A stretch of DNA of 64,000 bases, from positions 7,026,573-7,090,572 of the forward strand of contig CM030934.1 in the NCBI GenBank assembly GCA_018136815.1. The letters run 5' to 3'. The notes beneath the pieces were generated by a model, which saw nothing but the letters and a program-made list of their open reading frames with translations, was not told where the DNA came from and ran no database searches. The DNA comes from Isochrysis galbana. Its lineage: Eukaryota > Haptophyta > Isochrysidales > Isochrysidaceae. Position numbers and translations under genes: made by a program. Below, piece by piece: positions 1-10,700 of this stretch; within the stretch, counting starts at the first letter, position 1, and each line of letters starts with the position of its first letter.

Positions 1-1875
1 GCCCGACGCGACTGGTGACCTGGAGGCGGCGTGAGCGAACACGGTTCCATCGCATTCTTGCAGTTGCCTTTGTTGGTGTGGTCGGCGTGTCATTAGATGA
101 TCATCTTGGAACCACAGCCTGTCGGAGTGTTTTGGATGCTTCTGTTTGCGGGCTATAACATGCGCCAGTCTCGGGGGTATCATGATAAGGCCATCGCCTC
201 GTTGCTCGCTCTCTCTCCGCTTCTCTTTTATCTTTTGCCGCTAGTCGTAGTGTAACAGTTCCCCGCGCGTGGGACGACGCTTTCCCCTTTCCCCCCGCGC
301 GCGTAACCCCTTCGACAAATGCTTTTGCCTCTCTTTCCCCACGTGTCGCCTCCCGGAGCGAAATTCTGCCAGGCCACCAATTGGTAGCGGTGGGGGCGAG
401 GCTGGGTTGAAAAAGAAGCTCTTGTTGATCCGGAGGCGCAAGCATTTTTATCGTGGGGCCGGGGAAAGATTTCCCCTTGTCGTGGAGCTAAAGGGAGCCG
501 CACCACGCCGCACGCTCTACCCTTAGAGCATGCCTGCTTTCCCGCGCCCTGCCTCCCTCCCTTCTCCCGCAGCGCGTTCTATCAATCTTTAGAGCGTGTC
601 TCCCCCACACCCCGCTCCTCCCCTCTCCTCCAGCCCCAAGTCCCGCGCGTACGACCCGCAGCCGAGACGAGATCCCTTCCTTCCATTCTCTCACGTCTTC
701 GCGGCGTTCCCTTGTTCCCTTGGCCGAAGAGGGTCGGAGAGTCTCCCGCGTTCGCCGGTTCCCCTCCGCTCCTCCAGCGCCCGCCCCCTTCCCGTTCCAT
801 TAGTTTCCCCCTTGTTCCCATAGTTTCCGAGTGGTTTCCCGTCGCCCCGTGTTCACATTCCTCCGTGCTTCTTCTGCTTCCCGCGACATCGCCAGGACGC
901 CTCGCTTGTGCCTCCCTTCTGTCTCCCCGCCTACCCTCGCTCGTCATGCCTGGTGCCTGACCATGGAGACATGGATCGCCTGTGCCGTCCCGTGTGCTCC
1001 CTTCCCGTGCTGCCTCCGGTCGCTCGTCCCGTTCCTCTCGCCCCGCGTTTCATACATCCCATGTTACATACAGACGCCCACAAGCACCACAACCTCACAC
1101 AGGCACCCACCACCACAGCCATAGCTATTCCACAGCCCACCACATGGTAGCGGAGGTGTGTCGCCCACACCTCTCGAGTCACTCTCAGATCATGTTGCGG
1201 GTAAGGAAGGGGCCTTGTACACTTGCCTTTTCCCATACGCCCCAATTAGGTTCCCCCGCGCGACTGCCCCCTCGTCCGCCGCGCCCCGGCACTCCCTCCC
1301 CCTCGCGCCATCTCGATAGGCCCCGGACTTGAGCCCAGGGAGAATCCGAATCTGCACGCCTTGCGCGACCACGGCGAACATAGAAGACGGTATATAGCGA
1401 AGAAGGCTCGTACTCGTGACGAAATATCCATGCCAAAAGGCCTGGCAATACGACAGACTCAATACAGAGCGCAGAGCGCACTGAGGAGCCATTTGTAGCT
1501 GTGCGTTTGGGCGAAAGAGAAATAGCAAAGAGAGAATTTAAATGCGCTCCCTGTACACTGTGCGCTATCAGCATATCATATCAATACCAATCCCAACCCT
1601 GTAGCGCTGCTCCTCCAGTTGATTACGGATCACTCATGCATGGTTGCTGTGCGCTGATATGTGGAGAATAATAGAAAATTGGCCACCTGCATCTCAACGC
1701 ACGGAGGACTAGAGTCGACCTCTCCATGACAGTGCGCCAGTTGTCGTAGCCGGCCGTTACCATTATGTGAGGCCAGTAGTATGAGGGGCGCACGAGTCTG
1801 ATGTCATTCTCGCACTGCAAGTACGTTCTTAGCCAAATGCTATTTCACCAAAGTAGCCATGGCCTGGTGGTCGGT
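1..1875. other. intergenic, no gene recognised
   Basis: I see no convincing coding exon here. The open frames are short, overlap on both strands and resemble no family I know. Positions 540-960 are strongly C/T-rich on the plus strand. A SINE fragment lies at 1321-1460 and is listed separately. The stretch 1461-1875 is the downstream flank of the minus-strand lumen-protein gene. Confidence 0.5.
1321..1460 (-). repeat. truncated copy of tRNA-like SINE
   Basis: About 130 bases match the copies at 3715-3950 and 26890-27135, starting at the TTGAGCCCAGGGAG motif and running through the stretch beginning GACGGTATATAGCG. The outer part of the repeat is missing on the left. The B-box-like GGGCTCAAGTCC reads on the minus strand, so this copy is oriented minus. 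Confidence 0.75.
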
Positions 1876-2400
1876 CTACTTCTTGATAGGCTCGCCGCAG
1901 TTATTGCTTCCGGGAAGGCGCTGGAGCCCTTGGCCCTCGCACGAGAAGAGGCCGAAGTACTGAGCCGTGAAAGTGGCCGGATCTGAGCTGTACGTCATCG
2001 TCGGGGTAAAGGCGGGAAGCGGGTAAGCACTCGAAATTACGCCGAGATAATCCGCAATGGCGACGCTCGCCGAGGTGGCCGCCAACTTTTGTGCGTCCAG
2101 CTCGCGCCGGCGAGCAGCGTCCTTCAGGCTTGCGACCTACGAAGCGTTGGTTGGGACAATCCATGACAAGACGATCGGCGGAGCGAATTGCCCCACACAA
2201 TTGCGACGTACCTGTTGGCCGAAGACGATGGCAGCCCCGGCGGCGCGCGTGCGCTGTTCTGCCGTTAGCTTCGGCGAGGCAGCCAGGACCTTGTCCATGA
2301 GCTCGCCGGTGCCCGACTGTTGCAAGGTGATGGTGCGCAATACCACGATTGCATCGTCATCGTTTGCCTTCAGCCTGCCTGAATTCAAGTCGGCCTGATA

Positions 2401-2431
<31 letters not shown>

Positions 2432-2821
2432 GCAACAGATGGTAAAGCAGTCCTGCCTGCACCGCGGCATTTCCTCTGTCCCGCCTGGGCACGATTCACA
2501 CCTAGTCGCTCCCCTGATATCTCTCTCGCCTCCCTCCCGCCCCCGTCCCCCCGCTTTCCCTCCTTCCCCCCCTCCCCCTCCGCCCCCCCCTCTCCCCCCA
2601 CCCCCCCCACCCCCCATCTCTCTCACCTCGAGCTCCGCCAGCTCCGTCTGCGCCCGTACCAGAGCGCCTAGCTGCCTGCGTGTCCCGCCATCCTCAGCAG
2701 CGAGAGCAGGGAGAACAGGCAACGCAGCAATCCCGCCGAGCAACGCCTCACGACGACCCACTCGACCGCCAGAAGGCAGAGAGAGAGAGAGGGCCGCACA
2801 CACCAGAGGCGCCACCCACAT
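1876..2821 (-). CDS. predicted thylakoid-lumen protein with Tat-type signal
   Basis: The model is complement(join(1876..2136, 2212..2394, 2627..2821)), 212 residues; all introns are GT-AG and phase 0. An ATG at 2860 in the same frame would add 13 residues. The N-terminus reads as a hydrophobic signal-peptide-like leader, then a twin arginine at residues 23-24, a hydrophobic stretch and an ALAA cleavage site near residue 42. That layout fits a complex-plastid leader followed by a Tat thylakoid-transfer signal. The mature part is about 170 residues, helix-rich, with two cysteines near the C-terminus (FSCEGQG and NNCGEP). Its length would suit a four-helix-bundle lumen subunit of PsbQ/Psb31 type, but I see no diagnostic motif, so the function is unassigned. 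Intron 1 holds a (GA)n tract that reads as the (TC)n polypyrimidine tract of its own acceptor. Codon-level continuity across both introns supports a real gene. Confidence 0.72.
2405..2432. repeat. (GA)n microsatellite in an intron
   Basis: A pure GA run sits about 10 bases from the 3' splice site of intron 1 of the minus-strand lumen-protein gene. In sense orientation it is (TC)n and serves as the polypyrimidine tract. Confidence 0.9.
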
Positions 2822-2860
2822 CGCCGACGGAAAGAGAACGAAAGTGGAGGGCACACACAT

Positions 2861-3600
2861 TTGTTGGACTACTATTATAACTACAAGAAAACCGAGAGGA
2901 GACACGCGTGGCGGCACGCGGAGCGGGAGTCGGTCTTCTTCCAAGCAAAACAGTGGATGGAGAAAGCACAGCCTAGATGCGATACAGGTGTGAAATACGG
3001 TAGGGGGCCCCTCCAAACACAGCAAATTACGGCCTGTTCTTGGCTTTTCTAGAAACTTGAAACACGGGAATAGCCCGGTCACTCACTATGCTGGGGGTGC
3101 GGAGGGCACCAGCTGCAATGGGTAAATGAAGGGCTAAATAAGCTCCCTATAGGTTCCGGTAGGATGGATCAGCAAAAAAATTGGGGGGTTCTCCGGCGAA
3201 ATTTTCGAAAAATGAAAAATAACGAATTTCAGAATTTCAGGCCTTCGAAGTTCGAAGACGGTGCGCGAAATACAATCGGACCCCCTCCGGTATATCTTAG
3301 TGAGGCCCTTCATGCGAGGCACAAATATCGAATAGCGAGGAAGCGTGTGACGCCAACTCACTAAGTCCACAAGGCGTGGTTCTATGCACACTGGACCATA
3401 AGCAGTCAAACTCGTAATTTTGCACTTCAATGTGTACGAAAGTATCACAAAACTCAAGACGCTTATGTGAACCACTAGTCAACGAGGGCTAGAGCGGCTA
3501 ATTTGGCACCGCGACCGGGCGGACGGCATGGTCATTTTCTTATCCATTTCAACTAGTGACAGCACAAAACGACTGATCAAGATATGCTGCCCTAGTTGCC
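2861..3600. other. intergenic upstream of lumen-protein gene
   Basis: No gene recognised. Positions 3175-3260 are AT-rich with several TTCGAA-type and AAATTTTCG words. Short open frames on both strands resemble nothing I know. The part next to 2860 should hold the promoter of the lumen-protein gene, but I cannot point to a specific element. Confidence 0.4.
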
Positions 3601-3614
3601 GAGCGAATTGCCCT

Positions 3615-3712
3615 CTCCAGCCTCGCACCGCCCCGACCGCCCCGACCCGCCCCTCGCAGAATTCGCCCTCTCTCGAACTCGGCATTGAGATCTAGATCTA
3701 GGATCAGCTGTT
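3615..3712 (-). repeat. interspersed repeat fragment, pair of 53228-53310
   Basis: Read on the minus strand, this stretch (GATCCTAG...ATGCCGAGTTCGAGAGAGGG...GGTCGG) matches 53228-53310 on the plus strand with few differences over about 80 bases. It ends next to the SINE at 3715. Confidence 0.65.
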
Positions 3713-3714
3713 GT

Positions 3715-3950
3715 ATTCAGGCCTTTTGGCATGAATATGTCGGCATGAGTACGAGCCTTCTTCGTTATATACCGTCTTCTTTGTTCGCCGTGGTCGCGCA
3801 AGGCGTGGAAATTCGGATTCTCCCTGGGCTCAAGTCCTGGTTCGCCGATTTTCGTCTCGAAATTCGAGGATTTGAGTTTAATTTTTACCGTTACGGTAAT
3901 TGTCCACGCGTTCAAGGTAAGAAATGCAGGTAACAGAACTGGGCCCCTCG
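3715..3950 (+). repeat. tRNA-like SINE, full copy
   Basis: About 235 bases match 26890-27135 in inverted orientation, and part matches 1321-1460. The plus strand contains a possible A box (TGGTCGCGCAAGG, about 3791) and a B box (GGGCTCAAGTCC, about 3827) at tRNA-like spacing, with an anticodon-arm-like segment between. The acceptor stem does not close, so it is not a tRNA gene. A C-rich tract at 3960-4010 follows, then a minisatellite. The same order, inverted, is seen around 26395-27135. Confidence 0.65.
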
Positions 3951-4109
3951 CGTTCCGATCCCCCCCCCTGGCATGTCACCCCCCCCCTTTTGCAGCCCCC
4001 CCCCTGTCGTATTCCCTACGATGACAAACTTTTACTTCTAACTGGTGGGTTATTTTAAGCCTCAAGGTCTCGTCGATTGGTATACTGCCTCTTCTCTTAC
4101 TTTCTCTCG

Positions 4110-4262
4110 ATCCCCCGAGCGGAAGTCCTTCAGCGTCCTTCAACAGTGTCCCCCAGCGCGTCCTTCAGAGGTGTCCCGCAGCGCGTCCTTCAGCATCCTG
4201 CGGCGGTGTCCTCTAGCGCTGTCCCTCAGCGGTGTCCTCCGGCGCTGTCCCACAGCGCTCTG
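4110..4262. repeat. minisatellite of GTCC(C/T)TCAGCG-like units
   Basis: Degenerate tandem units of about 11-22 bases, combining GTCCTTCAGCG and GTGTCC(T/C)(C/T)CAGCG. The same family occurs inverted at 26395-26545. Both loci lie between a SINE copy and a LINE 5' end. Confidence 0.8.
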
Positions 4263-4274
4263 CAACGTTCGTCG

Positions 4275-4385
4275 TCCCCTCGGAACTCGAGGTCGCCACC
4301 TCGAGACTCGAGTTCTCACCGCAAGTTCGCGCGGGGGAAACTCGAGTTCCACCTCGAGTCTCGAGTCTCAAGACTCGAGGTAGGA
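4275..4385. repeat. cluster of seven CTCGAG palindromes
   Basis: Seven CTCGAG hexamers fall in about 110 bases, set in AACTCGAG/ACCTCGAG variants that can pair with one another. The cluster lies between the minisatellite and a LINE 5' fragment. I see no coding or known regulatory meaning. Confidence 0.8.
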
Positions 4386-4389
4386 TTCG

Positions 4390-4520
4390 CGAGGGCGGGG
4401 CAGCCTGCGAGCGCTTCGGCTCCGGCGGCTTGGGGTGGCCCCTGTGGGGCGTCGTGGCTGCGGGGGGCTGGGAGGCAGGAGCGGTCGGCGCGCGCTCCAT
4501 CGTTCAAACGATAACAATAG
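4390..4520 (-). mobile_element. LINE 5' end fragment, type 1
   Basis: In element orientation it starts with a hairpin (AAACTAT/ATCGTTT around TGTT, one mismatch) at 4503-4520, then an ATG at about 4500 opening a frame MERAPTAPASQPPAATTPH with a KPPEPKR segment. The same ORF1 start occurs at 35586, 52066 and 58888. Only about 100 coding bases remain before homology stops, so the element is cut on its 3' side. Confidence 0.75.
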
Positions 4521-4547
4521 TTTAGATTGTTGTGGGCGTTGGAGAAT

Positions 4548-4602
4548 GGTCAAAAAATATCACGCCCCTATTAGTAGTTAAAAAGCCCTGTTTGACCGCC
4601 CT
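4548..4602. repeat. GGTCAAA...TTTGACC motif
   Basis: A segment of about 55 bases starts GGTCAAAAAAT and ends GTTTGACCGCCCTA. It lies just upstream, in element orientation, of the LINE 5' end at 4520. The TTTGACCGCCCTA end recurs at about 47645 next to another LINE 5' end, and the whole motif recurs at 53638-53690. Confidence 0.65.
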
Positions 4603-4603
4603 A

Positions 4604-4637
<34 letters not shown>

Positions 4638-4770
4638 TCGTCGTCGTCGTAGTAGTAGAAGTAGTAGAAGTATAGTATAGTAGTAGTAGCAGCAGCAGTA
4701 GCAGCAGACGCAGACGACAACGATGTTTGACGACGACGACGACATCATCGTAGTCGTCGTAGTCGTCACA
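4603..4770. repeat. GTC/GTA trinucleotide microsatellite
   Basis: Runs of GTC, then GTA, GCA and GAC triplets fill this stretch immediately downstream of the Piezo stop codon. The long frames through it encode only homopolymer-like tracts and are artefacts. Confidence 0.9.
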
Positions 4771-4796
4771 GTACTGTAAAAAGCCTCGAGGCACCA

Positions 4797-7700
4797 TCAA
4801 TCCCTCTTTAGCTCCGACCCTGTGAGCTGCAGCAGCGTCTCGGGGGATCGGTAGAGTCGTAGAGTAGCCTCATACAGCTCAGTCTCTTTCAAGAGTTGGC
4901 GCCGCCGTCGCGATATGTATAACCCGTCGAGAAGGTCGGCAATGTCACGAGAGTCCACGAGCTCGTCGAGGAGAAGGCGATACCGCGAGCCCCCGAGGGC
5001 GGATCGTGCCAAGCGGCCAATCCCTGCGAAATTCGGCGGGTGTCGGCGGCTTAACGGACATAATCACGTGTGCGTGTTGAGGTGTATGCGCATTGAGCCT
5101 TTACACTAGGGGCTGAGCGAGTTGTTACCGTACACAATCAGGCCGTAAAAGGCAAGTACGCCACCCTGTTGCGCGGTGTTCCATCCGATGCCGTCGAAGA
5201 TCCAATCCGACGCGACAACAAGGCGCAGACCCGAACCTCGGGTCGCGTTGAAGGGGGTAGGGTCGTCGTCGGCCTGCGTGAGGCGCCACCACGACAAGAA
5301 AGGAGAAGGGACCGTGTGCGACGGCACGCTATTCTTGACGCTTCTCCCCGAGAGCAACGAGATGCGACGCTCAAACGTGAGGGCTTGTTGAGTATGCCAG
5401 TAATCGATAGCACCGCCTTCAAGGGGGATTGGTTTCGCCTGCGAAAGATCGCGCACGAGAGAGGGCAAGTGGCAATGAGAGGGCTCTCAATACCCGGCCG
5501 TCACCAGTCGGATCACTGCGATACCAAAAACAACAGGGGGCGTGTCGATCTCGCACAACCCGGCAATGCTGCTTATGCCTCACCTTGTCAACCGATGGCA
5601 GTCGAACAAACTTGGGAAAGAAGGGTGGGAGGGCAATGGCTAGGTCGATCGGCTCCATGGTAGCGAGGGCTGCGTCGAGCGCCTCCCGCGCCGAGCCATT
5701 TAGAGGGACGTGCCGCTCGATGCGAATCGGTGTCCCGACATCGAATTTACGATGAATGTACAAGCGTAACCCAAGGGACAGCTCTGGCGAGGCACGAAGA
5801 GCGGCGCGCGCCTCGGGATTCATGCCAAAGACAGCCGTCGCCTCGGGGGAAAATTGCAGGACCGAATAGTGAGTTGCCCATGTCGATGAGAACAAGTAAG
5901 CATAGCCACAATTCGCCCAAACCGATAGCAACGCAGCGTTTCCGTGCGACGGTGACGGCGACGCGTGGGTGCGCGCAAAAGGTGCCGGCACAAGTGGAAT
6001 CGGGGGCGATGGCGGTGGCAAGTCGTTTTCAGCAGAGCGAGGCGCGGATCGCAACGCTTGCTCCCAAGCGGCAGTCACGACTACTGCTCCCTCCGATGGG
6101 TTCCGCACATGCAGCCCAGCGCGCTCTATTGCGCGCTGGCATAGGTCTCGTCGAAAAGCGTTCCTCAACATCGGGTCGTCCGAAGCAATGTCGTTGACAG
6201 TGGCCTGTTGCATCCGACCTAGCGGGAGTTCTGAAGAGAAGTCGTCTGCCGCCGATGACGAGACGTCGGAGACGATGAACAGTTCAGCCTCCGCGCGCGT
6301 GAGGGTGTTGCGAGAGTTGATTGGCTGATGTGGCATGAATGGGAGTCGTCGAATGCTCACGAAGGGACAGGACCGCCGAGGTAGCAACCCATACAGTGCG
6401 ACGCATCAAGCACAAGTGGGCAAGACGGCGCATAGGCACTACTTGCAAAAAAAGTATCGCGGGCGTAACGTAGTGGTGTACAAGCGGGTTACTCACATTG
6501 ATGTCAGAAAAGTAGATGAGTGGGCCCACCAAGGTGAGAACGAGTAACACGACGGGCATGACGCCCGAGATGAGCTTTGTCCGGAGAGGCAGCTCAACGC
6601 CTCGAGTAAGCATACGGCGCCAAGTCATGTCCGCCTGGACAGAGACAAGGCCTGCGTAGATGTCCTCACACCTGAGATCGAGGGGTATGTGAGCTGCACC
6701 TAGCAACGAGATATGCGGCCAGAATCGAATTGTGGCATGCGAGGGTGTGCGCAGGATCGAGCCTCCGGAGTCGCGGCCGACGCGGGCCCCGGATTGGCGT
6801 CTATAGAGCACGCTGGGCGGGACTTTGCGGTGTGAACGGGTCTCAGCCTCTCACTTGAACCACATGAAGACGGTGAGCGCTGTTGGCTGTACGGTCCAAT
6901 CCACAAATGTACGTATCTCCCAAGCAAATGGGAGCGCGCGGAAAATTATGCCAGCGTAGAGGAACGGGAGGGAGGGATCGCCTGTCACCGGGTGCTCGAT
7001 GACAACTAACTCCATGCCCCATCGCAGCTGTAGACGCAAGAGATCGGGCACAAGCACTTCTTAGACCTCGGCTATCGGCCCATGCGCGTTTGATGTTTTG
7101 GAGCACTTGATCACACCGGCACGTGTTGGCAGTACGTGCAGCGCCACGGACCCAAGCTCACCTGTCGAGCCGAAATGATGAGGTAGGCGCAGCACATCAA
7201 GTAGTAGAATTGGAGCCCTCCGGATCGGTCGCAGGTCATTCTCGAAGAGGCGCACTCTGACTCGCAGTGCCATGCTGGCAACTCACCAAAGAAGACGTGG
7301 GCGTGTAGACCGATCACAAGTCCGCAGTGTAGAATGAGCTTAAGTACGAGAGCCATGGAGACCCGGCTCTTCGCACGACTGGTCACACGATCCAAGCCGA
7401 GGCCATCCGCATTGGTTGAGGGGCGACTTGGCACAGGATCGCCGCTGGCAAAACGGCTACCAGCCGCACCTTCCTTCACGGGTGGGCCCCGTATACCGGC
7501 CGCCTCAGCACAACATGCGCTGTCTTGTGTTGGATTCAGGCTTCGCCTTGACGATTCGCCGGAAGTATTCAGGTGGGGCTCGGAACCAGGTGGCCTCCAG
7601 ATCCTATATATAGCACGGTCCGCGATGATGACTGCAAATGTGGTAAGGACCGAGAGAACCGTGGCCGCGTCGAATTGAGATGAGGAAAAAGATTGCTTGG

Positions 7701-10700
7701 CACCACTCACAGGATCGAAGCACCGTGTCGTGTACGAAATGGACGAGGCGGTCAATCGCGAGAAGTTCAGCAGTGACCAAAGCATGATACCCATGGACAG
7801 TGCGAAGGAAGTCAGATATAATGACGCGCCTTGTTTGGCGAAGTCGACCACCACTAGGCGCGTGATGAAGCCCGAGGCGTGCCTCGCGGCGTCACGCATT
7901 GCACTAATGGGAAGATGGTACAACGGGCTGATGAAGCGCTCGAAAACGCCGCCGCGCGCAGAAGACACTCCTCGCGATTGGCGTTCCGGCTTTGCCTCCT
8001 CCGAAGAGCGGTCATTGTGCGTGATCGAGCTCCTCCTCCGCAGATGCGAGTCGCGCAGACCGGCATCGATAGGTTGCGGAAAGGCATCGGTGAATCTACC
8101 GACGAAGGTCGAGCTGGCCCACGCCACACGCTCGTCTCGTGTAGTAGTCGCCGCATAGTGTGGGGCTCTCTGGCCTAGCTCATCGCCCGTCGCGGCTGAG
8201 CGGTCACCTAACGGATCCAATGGCTGCCACGTGGTCTCCCCATTGCCCTCGTCATCGCCGCACGTGAAACCAATGCCCTGCCCTCGCCCCGGTACATTAT
8301 CAATGCAAGATTCAATGTCCATCGGCCTCGATTGAGACGTGGCGCCGCCGTACTCCGCCTGAGGCCGTCGAGGGACCCCTTCCTCAGATGCACAACCTTG
8401 ATTTCTGCTCCGAATATGAGTACCTGAAGCAGCCGACGAAAATTCTTGTACATCTGAGGGGAAGGCACCCGTCACGGCGGCTATTTCGCGATCAACAATC
8501 AGTAGCAGCATTACGATGAGCTCGGATGCCATCGCACTCAGCAAGCCGACTCCCGGTGGCAGAGCATAGGAGCCCGCGTACTTGCGCAGGCCAAACACAA
8601 ACACTGAGGTCCGTGTCAACTCCTGCGGAAGGACGAGTGGTGGAGGTGGAGGCTGGCGCATGGGCGCGCGCAAGAGCTTGTCGGCCGCTGCACCAGTTTG
8701 TCTGCTCATCAACACCCTCCGGTATTGCAGCATGCGGTTGGAACCGGCTTCGGCTCCACAAAGCCGGACATGGTGATCCCACCTTCCCACGCCAAACTCC
8801 CGATTTTCACCTCTTGTCGCATCGGCACATCCAACTCGTCCACATTTGCCTGCTTGCCCCTGGAGTCAATGCACACCGCCATGACGCCTTTATGGCCAAT
8901 CTCATCCCAAGAGGAGGCTCCCAGTACTGTGTCGCTAGTCGAATGGGCTTCGTCGACGGGATGAATTGGCATGAACGAGCGAAACGCAAGAGGCGGCCAC
9001 GCGCAGACGACGGGTAGCTGCAGTGGGGCAGAGGTGAAAGCAGCTTACGCCTTGGCCTGCGATCGCACGCCTCAGATCTCAATGCCTCACCGATGCGTGG
9101 GCAATGGCGGTCAAGACGCAGTACCCCCGACGGCAAGCGCGCCTGATACAATACTTTGAGAACAAGGACCGTGCTGAAGTAAAGTATCAACGCATTTGAG
9201 TAGCTGCGCGATGGCCTCGGCGTTTCGAGCGCCGCATACAGGAAGACTGATACTGCTGGCGGCAGCGATAGCAGTGAGGCGTCGAGCGCATGATTGACGA
9301 CAAGAGCCGCCCACAATAAGGGCTGAGTATTGGAGGCGAGTGCACGGAATATGAGCGCAAATAGCGTTGGGGGGGGTCTAAGTGGGATGCGTGCCCGTTG
9401 GGACTTGAGCGCGCCACCGCCGCGAGGCTGCCGCCAGGGCCAATCTATCGTGCCGTCACCACACCCTTCAACTTCTTTTGAAGGAGAGATAGCGCTTCGG
9501 GCCGCTGGTTCCGCCGCTAGAAGCTGCTCCACTCCAGTCAGAGGAAGTGGAGAGTGCTCGTTGGTGCTCCGCCTTGGGATACTGTTTTGAACATTCGTGT
9601 GCCCAAGAGCTTCGGCGTCGTCCTCACGCGTAAGAGGGAGATCGCTCTCAGTGGACCTCGCCGTCGTTTGAGCTGGCTCAGTTGTGGGCGCGAGAGCTTG
9701 CCCTTCGCCTCTGCTGAAGAGTCCCCAAAAGTAGCGTCGTATCCGCGCGTCTTCTACTCGTGGTGCCTCCAGGACGTGTTGCGAGAGACGATACGTTTCT
9801 AGAGTGACATTGTCACCATGCCCATTGGGCGTAGTGCCCACGTCAACCTGCCCGTCGGCTCCGCCTGTCGACAGGCCGTCATTACTCGCTTCGTACGATG
9901 AATCTTCTACGCTCAGACTTGCTGCTGCACGGTCGGTGTCCACACGCGAGTCGTCTCGGGCATGGCCGGAGTCAGTAGCCCCAAGCGCCGACACGCCATG
10001 GAAATGGCGACGGGAGTCTTGGCGACAAAATGCCGCTCCCCCCTTTGCAGTGAACTTGCTCCTCCACGTCTCATCCGCTCGCCTCTCTGCCTCTTCCATG
10101 AGGAACGAATCCGTCGCGTCGATGATTGCAGCGCGCACCAAACTTTGAATCCGGGCACGAATCACAATGACGCGAGACACAAGCCAGCCTCGAGGCGAGG
10201 TACCATCGCTTTCCATCTCAAAGCCCAGCTCCAAGTCCTCCAAGCCACGTGAAGCCGACGACGAGCAGTGCATGTGTGATAGGCGAGATGCCGAATTTAA
10301 GCGCGAGAGCGATCCACCGGGGTCGACCACAACCCTCTCCAGGCTACTAGTGGTTGTAGCTGCTTTGCTACTCCTTGGCGCTGTTTCGATGGAAGGACCG
10401 ATATCGGAGATGATTCTATTGGCACCAAAGGCTGCGGAAGGCCCATCGATTTCGGCGCGCACGCCCATCTCTTCCTCAAGAAGCATGGTGAGGGCACGAA
10501 GCAAGGGCTTGGCGCCCATTGGCACCTGCACAACGAAGAACAGGAGGGCTGAGCATGTTGTGGCGTGTATCACCTAGCTAATGTTGAGATGCCGGAGCGC
10601 ACCTGCTCGCTCTTGGCGCCCTCCGCTGCCCCGCAGTCTAGCAACGCCTGTTTACATCGTTCCCTCTTCGCAACCGATGGACAGTCTTGTAGCGCAGCAA

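Noticed and set aside
3791-3860. A functional tRNA gene
   Set aside because: A- and B-box-like words are present, but the acceptor stem does not pair and the sequence is one of three dispersed copies; called a SINE instead.
4522-4800. 92-codon frame of Thr/Leu runs
   Set aside because: Trinucleotide microsatellite downstream of the Piezo stop.
5169-5663. Plus-strand frames of 100-160 codons opposite Piezo exons
   Set aside because: Shadows of Piezo exons, no recognisable motifs.
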